The translations under genes were made by a program, and so were the position numbers. DNA of 8,280 nt from REEB470 sp032117095 (GTDB lineage: Bacteria > Bacillota > Bacilli > Paenibacillales > YIM-B00363): the NCBI GenBank assembly GCA_032117095.1, contig JAULZZ010000053.1:1-8280 (forward strand). Reading direction: 5' to 3'. This document shows, one piece after another, positions 5,669-8,280 of this stretch. Each line of letters opens with the position of its first letter. The first letter of the stretch is position 1. A model generated the notes under the pieces. That model saw only the letters and a list, made by a program, of their open reading frames with translations. It had not been told where the DNA came from and searched no databases.

Positions 5669-6403
5669 GTGGAACGTTTACAAAAAGTGTTGGCTACCGC
5701 AGGGTGCGGATCGCGACGCGCATGCGAACAGTTTATTTTACAAGGACGCGTCACCGTCAATGGTGAAGTCGTCACACAGTTGGGGACGAAAGTCGATGTG
5801 CGCACGGACCACGTGGCGATGGACGGGCGACGCGTGGCGACAGCGCAGACGCTCATCTATGTTGCCTTTCACAAACCCAAAGGCGTCCTCTCCACCGCCA
5901 ATGACCCCGGAAAACGCCAAACGGCGCTCGATTACATGCACGGCATTGCGTCGCGGATTTATCCGGTTGGACGGCTCGACTACGATTCCGAAGGGCTGTT
6001 GTTGTTGAGCAACGACGGGCAGTTTACGCACGTATTGACCCATCCCAAACACCACGTGCCAAAGACGTATTGGGTATACACCGACACGGTCGTGCACGGT
6101 TCGTTGTTGGACAAGCTCCGCGAAGGCATCGTCATCGATGGACAAAAAACTCACCCTGCAGAAATTGAATACGTCGATGTGGACATGCACCAAAAGCAAA
6201 CGATCATTCAAGTGATCCTTCACGAAGGGCGAAATCGCCAAATTCGGCGGATGTTTGAAGCCATTCACATCCCGATTCAGCGTCTCAAACGGGTGGCGAT
6301 TGGCAATCTTGCGCTCGACCGGTTGCCCCGAGGGAAATTTCGCCATCTTCGCCCCGATGAAGTATCCGCGCTGCTAAAATGGGCGAACAACGGCGAACGA
6401 TAA
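5669..6403 (+). CDS. rluB: 23S rRNA pseudouridine synthase, RluB/RsuA family
   Basis: This enzyme converts a uridine in domain V of 23S rRNA to pseudouridine (position 2605 in Escherichia coli numbering for RluB) in the cytoplasm. The 244 residues contain an N-terminal S4 RNA-binding domain (about 1-60, MERLQKVLATAGCGSRR) and the catalytic domain. The catalytic motif is GRLDYDSEG (101-109) with Asp104 as the expected nucleophile; Ser replaces the commoner Thr at 107. LLLLSNDGQ (110-118) and HEGRNRQIRRM (185-195) are the other family blocks. GTG at 5669 is the start, with AGGTGGG (5655-5661) 7 bases before it. The same position between spmB and resA in Bacillus subtilis (formerly ypuL) supports RluB over RsuA or RluF. 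Confidence 0.95.
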   Translation: MERLQKVLATAGCGSRRACEQFILQGRVTVNGEVVTQLGTKVDVRTDHVAMDGRRVATAQTLIYVAFHKPKGVLSTANDPGKRQTALDYMHGIASRIYPVGRLDYDSEGLLLLSNDGQFTHVLTHPKHHVPKTYWVYTDTVVHGSLLDKLREGIVIDGQKTHPAEIEYVDVDMHQKQTIIQVILHEGRNRQIRRMFEAIHIPIQRLKRVAIGNLALDRLPRGKFRHLRPDEVSALLKWANNGER

Positions 6404-6433
6404 CGTTTTTTATACTTATCGAGGGGGGATCCG

Positions 6434-6966
6434 ATGCTTTGGCGACGACGCATTCAGTATGCGGTGTTTGTGTGTGTGTTGGGGGCGATCGGCGTGGTCG
6501 TCGCACAAAGTGTGTTACGCGAGCGGGCAACGTACGCGGTCGGCGATGCGCTCCCCCCATTCCAAGTGGAGCTGTTAGACGGGGCACAATTTTACGCAGA
6601 AAAACGCGAAAATCGACCGTTAATTATCAATTTCTGGGGTTCTTTTTGTCCGCCGTGCGTCGAAGAAACCCCTTTGTTGCAACGCATGTACGTGCAATAT
6701 GCGCCCCAAGGGCTCAACATTCTCNNNNNNNNNNGATCGTACGTATCGAATCTTTCGTACGGCAGTATGGGGTGACGTATCCGATCGGACTCGACCCACA
6801 CTTGCTCGTCCGAGATATGTTCAGGGTGAGACAGTACCCGACAACTTTTTTTATTGGGGCGGATGGGCGATTGCAAGACGTGTACGTCGGAGGGATGACC
6901 GAGGACGTATTGACTACACGCATCGACGCGTTATTGGCATCTTCTTCACGTGTGAACCCCAAATGA
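6434..6966 (+). CDS. resA: Thiol-disulfide oxidoreductase ResA, interrupted by an assembly gap
   Basis: ResA is a membrane-anchored thioredoxin-like protein that reduces the CxxCH cysteines of apocytochrome c outside the cell membrane before heme attachment. The N-terminus is basic with one membrane span (about 7-25), then a thioredoxin fold with WGSFCPPC (68-75; active Cys72 and Cys75) and Glu78, equivalent to the functional Glu80 of Bacillus subtilis. YPTTFFI, carrying the cis-proline, and GGMTEDVL near the end are typical. Ten N at 6725-6734 break the gene, and the frame before the gap differs from that after it. Alignment from memory to Bacillus subtilis ResA implies about seven missing residues, so about 20 real bases rather than ten, giving about 180 residues in total. 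This is therefore an assembly artefact, not a true frameshift. GAGGGGGG (6421-6428) lies 5 bases before ATG. The stop is 8 bases before resB. Confidence 0.93.
6725..6734. other. Assembly gap of unknown length
   Basis: Ten N in a row are found inside resA. The flanking halves both match ResA but in different frames, so the true length should leave remainder 2 when divided by 3. About 20 bases fit the spacing of Bacillus subtilis ResA. Confidence 0.97.
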
Positions 6967-6974
6967 GGTGACGT

Positions 6975-8280
6975 ATGACGACCCCAGAGACCGCGAAACT
7001 TCCGCATATGGAGGAAGTACAGCACGACAAGCCATTGGATATGCGCTATGATGGGGCCATCCGGCGCAGCCAAAAAGCAAAACCACAATGGATCGATCGC
7101 ATATGGAATTTTTTCTCTTCCGTTAAAGTCGGGATATGGCTCATTGCATTGACTTTGGTGGCGACGTTTATCGGATCGCTATATCCCCAACAATCTGCCT
7201 TTCTTTCTCCGCCAGACGAAGCGTACTATACCGAAACGTACGGCACATTGGGCCAGTGGTATTACGTATTGGGGTTCAGTCAGACGTATGAATCGTGGTG
7301 GTTTTTGACACTGATTGTTTTATTGGCGACATCGATTGTGATCGCCTCGTTTGATCGGGGCATCCCCCTGTATCGGATCCTGAAAAATCAGCCTGTTGTT
7401 CGCTCGCCGTCATTCCTGCGCGGACAACAAATCCACGAAACGTATGTTCTTTCGGAACCATTACAACACGCGTCATTAGTAGAGGCGTTGCGTCAGCAGC
7501 GTTTTACGGTACGGCAACAGGGCGAGGCACTACTGGCCGAAAAAAACCGGTGGAGTCGTATGGGCCCTTACGTCAATCACATCGGATTAATTATATTTTT
7601 AATTTGTGCGTTTATTCGTTCTTTTCCAGGACTGTCTTATGAAGCGTACGTATCTATACTAGAAGGGGACGTCGTCCCGATCGCCCAAACGGCGTATTTC
7701 ATAAAAAACGAGCAGTTTACGATTGCGTGGCACGAATCGACAGATGGAGGGCCTCCGCTCAAGAAAGACCAAGCGACACCCAAACGATTTGAAACAAAAG
7801 TGACGTTGTACACGTGTGAACAACGCTGTCAGTCTGATGACCCTGCCCTCAAAGAAGTCGCACGTGGCGTGGTCGCAGTGAATGAACCGTTTCGTTATCG
7901 GGGGATGGCGTTGTATCAATTGGGGTACGACGTCACGCCCCAAATTCGGAGCATCACCGTGCAGTTGCGGGACAAACGCAACAACACGTCATACGGGCCG
8001 TTGACGTTGAAGACGAACAATCCCGCACGCACCTATACGGCGGGGCCGTACACGTTACAACTGATTAACTACTTTCCAGATTTTGCATTGGACAAAGCGG
8101 GAAATCCCACGACGGTATCCGCCAACACACCCAACGCCCCTGCATACGTGTTGGACATTCGTGGAGGCGATGCCCCTGCACAAGGATGGACATATGTGTA
8201 TTTTCCGCGTGAAGTGGATAAAATGCGCTTTCGTCAAGCGGAGCTTAATGCACGCGTCGGCAGTGGGGAACGATGGGAAC
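6975..8280 (+). CDS. resB: Cytochrome c biogenesis protein ResB, 3' end outside the window
   Basis: ResB (Ccs1 family) forms with ResC the system II machinery that carries heme across the membrane and attaches it to apocytochromes c. 435 codons are open to the right edge without a stop; Bacillus subtilis ResB has about 540 residues, so roughly a fifth is missing. Membrane spans are seen at about 52-69 (VGIWLIALTLVATFIGSL), 108-125 and 201-215. YESWWF (105-110) and GPYVNHIGL (197-205, with a conserved histidine) are family marks. A large extracytoplasmic domain follows from about 220, and the last span should lie beyond the edge. The N-terminus before the first span is rather long (about 50 residues). 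The extracytoplasmic part carries a CEQRC pair (281-285). GAGGTGA (6965-6971) overlaps the resA stop and precedes ATG. resC is expected next. Confidence 0.95.
   Translation, partial: MTTPETAKLPHMEEVQHDKPLDMRYDGAIRRSQKAKPQWIDRIWNFFSSVKVGIWLIALTLVATFIGSLYPQQSAFLSPPDEAYYTETYGTLGQWYYVLGFSQTYESWWFLTLIVLLATSIVIASFDRGIPLYRILKNQPVVRSPSFLRGQQIHETYVLSEPLQHASLVEALRQQRFTVRQQGEALLAEKNRWSRMGPYVNHIGLIIFLICAFIRSFPGLSYEAYVSILEGDVVPIAQTAYFIKNEQFTIAWHESTDGGPPLKKDQATPKRFETKVTLYTCEQRCQSDDPALKEVARGVVAVNEPFRYRGMALYQLGYDVTPQIRSITVQLRDKRNNTSYGPLTLKTNNPARTYTAGPYTLQLINYFPDFALDKAGNPTTVSANTPNAPAYVLDIRGGDAPAQGWTYVYFPREVDKMRFRQAELNARVGSGERWE

Overview
The window comes from an endospore-forming Gram-positive bacterium (Bacillota, class Bacilli). 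It holds a spore-germination gene of the YtfJ/GerW type and the conserved run dacB-spmA-spmB-rluB-resA-resB, with purine-rich ribosome binding sites throughout. Base composition is intermediate. ResA and ResB imply an aerobic or respiring organism with c-type cytochromes. I cannot name the species from the sequence.

Layout, all on the + strand. (1) 1-745: ytfJ/gerW behind a possible forespore-type promoter, closed by a strong intrinsic terminator. (2) About 746-3035: two unrecognised secreted-protein genes (1145-1666 and 1936-2985), each followed by its own terminator. They sit between two sporulation genes that, as I recall, are close neighbours in related genomes, so this looks like an inserted accessory block. 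The first has a near-consensus sigma-A promoter. The second encodes a ten-cysteine protein whose 3' half is clearly richer in A+T. (3) 3036-3310: a non-coding leader. (4) 3311-8280: a tight operon for cortex peptidoglycan trimming (dacB), spore maturation (spmA, spmB), 23S rRNA pseudouridylation (rluB) and cytochrome c maturation (resA, resB), which runs off the right edge. dacB and spmA overlap by 4 bases, and the other gaps are 8 to 34 bases.

The least expected pattern is a diverged direct repeat of about 55 bp. One copy lies just upstream of ytfJ (1-55) and one in the leader of the first accessory gene (832-886), with a shorter relative before dacB (3245-3271). The copies keep the spacing of a GTATT / CAT box pair, so they may be a shared sporulation control element, or a duplicated ytfJ promoter that now serves the inserted genes. 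This is inference.

A run of ten N lies inside resA (6725-6734). The reading frame changes across it, so resA appears split only because the gap length is arbitrary. Alignment from memory with Bacillus subtilis ResA suggests about 20 real bases are missing.
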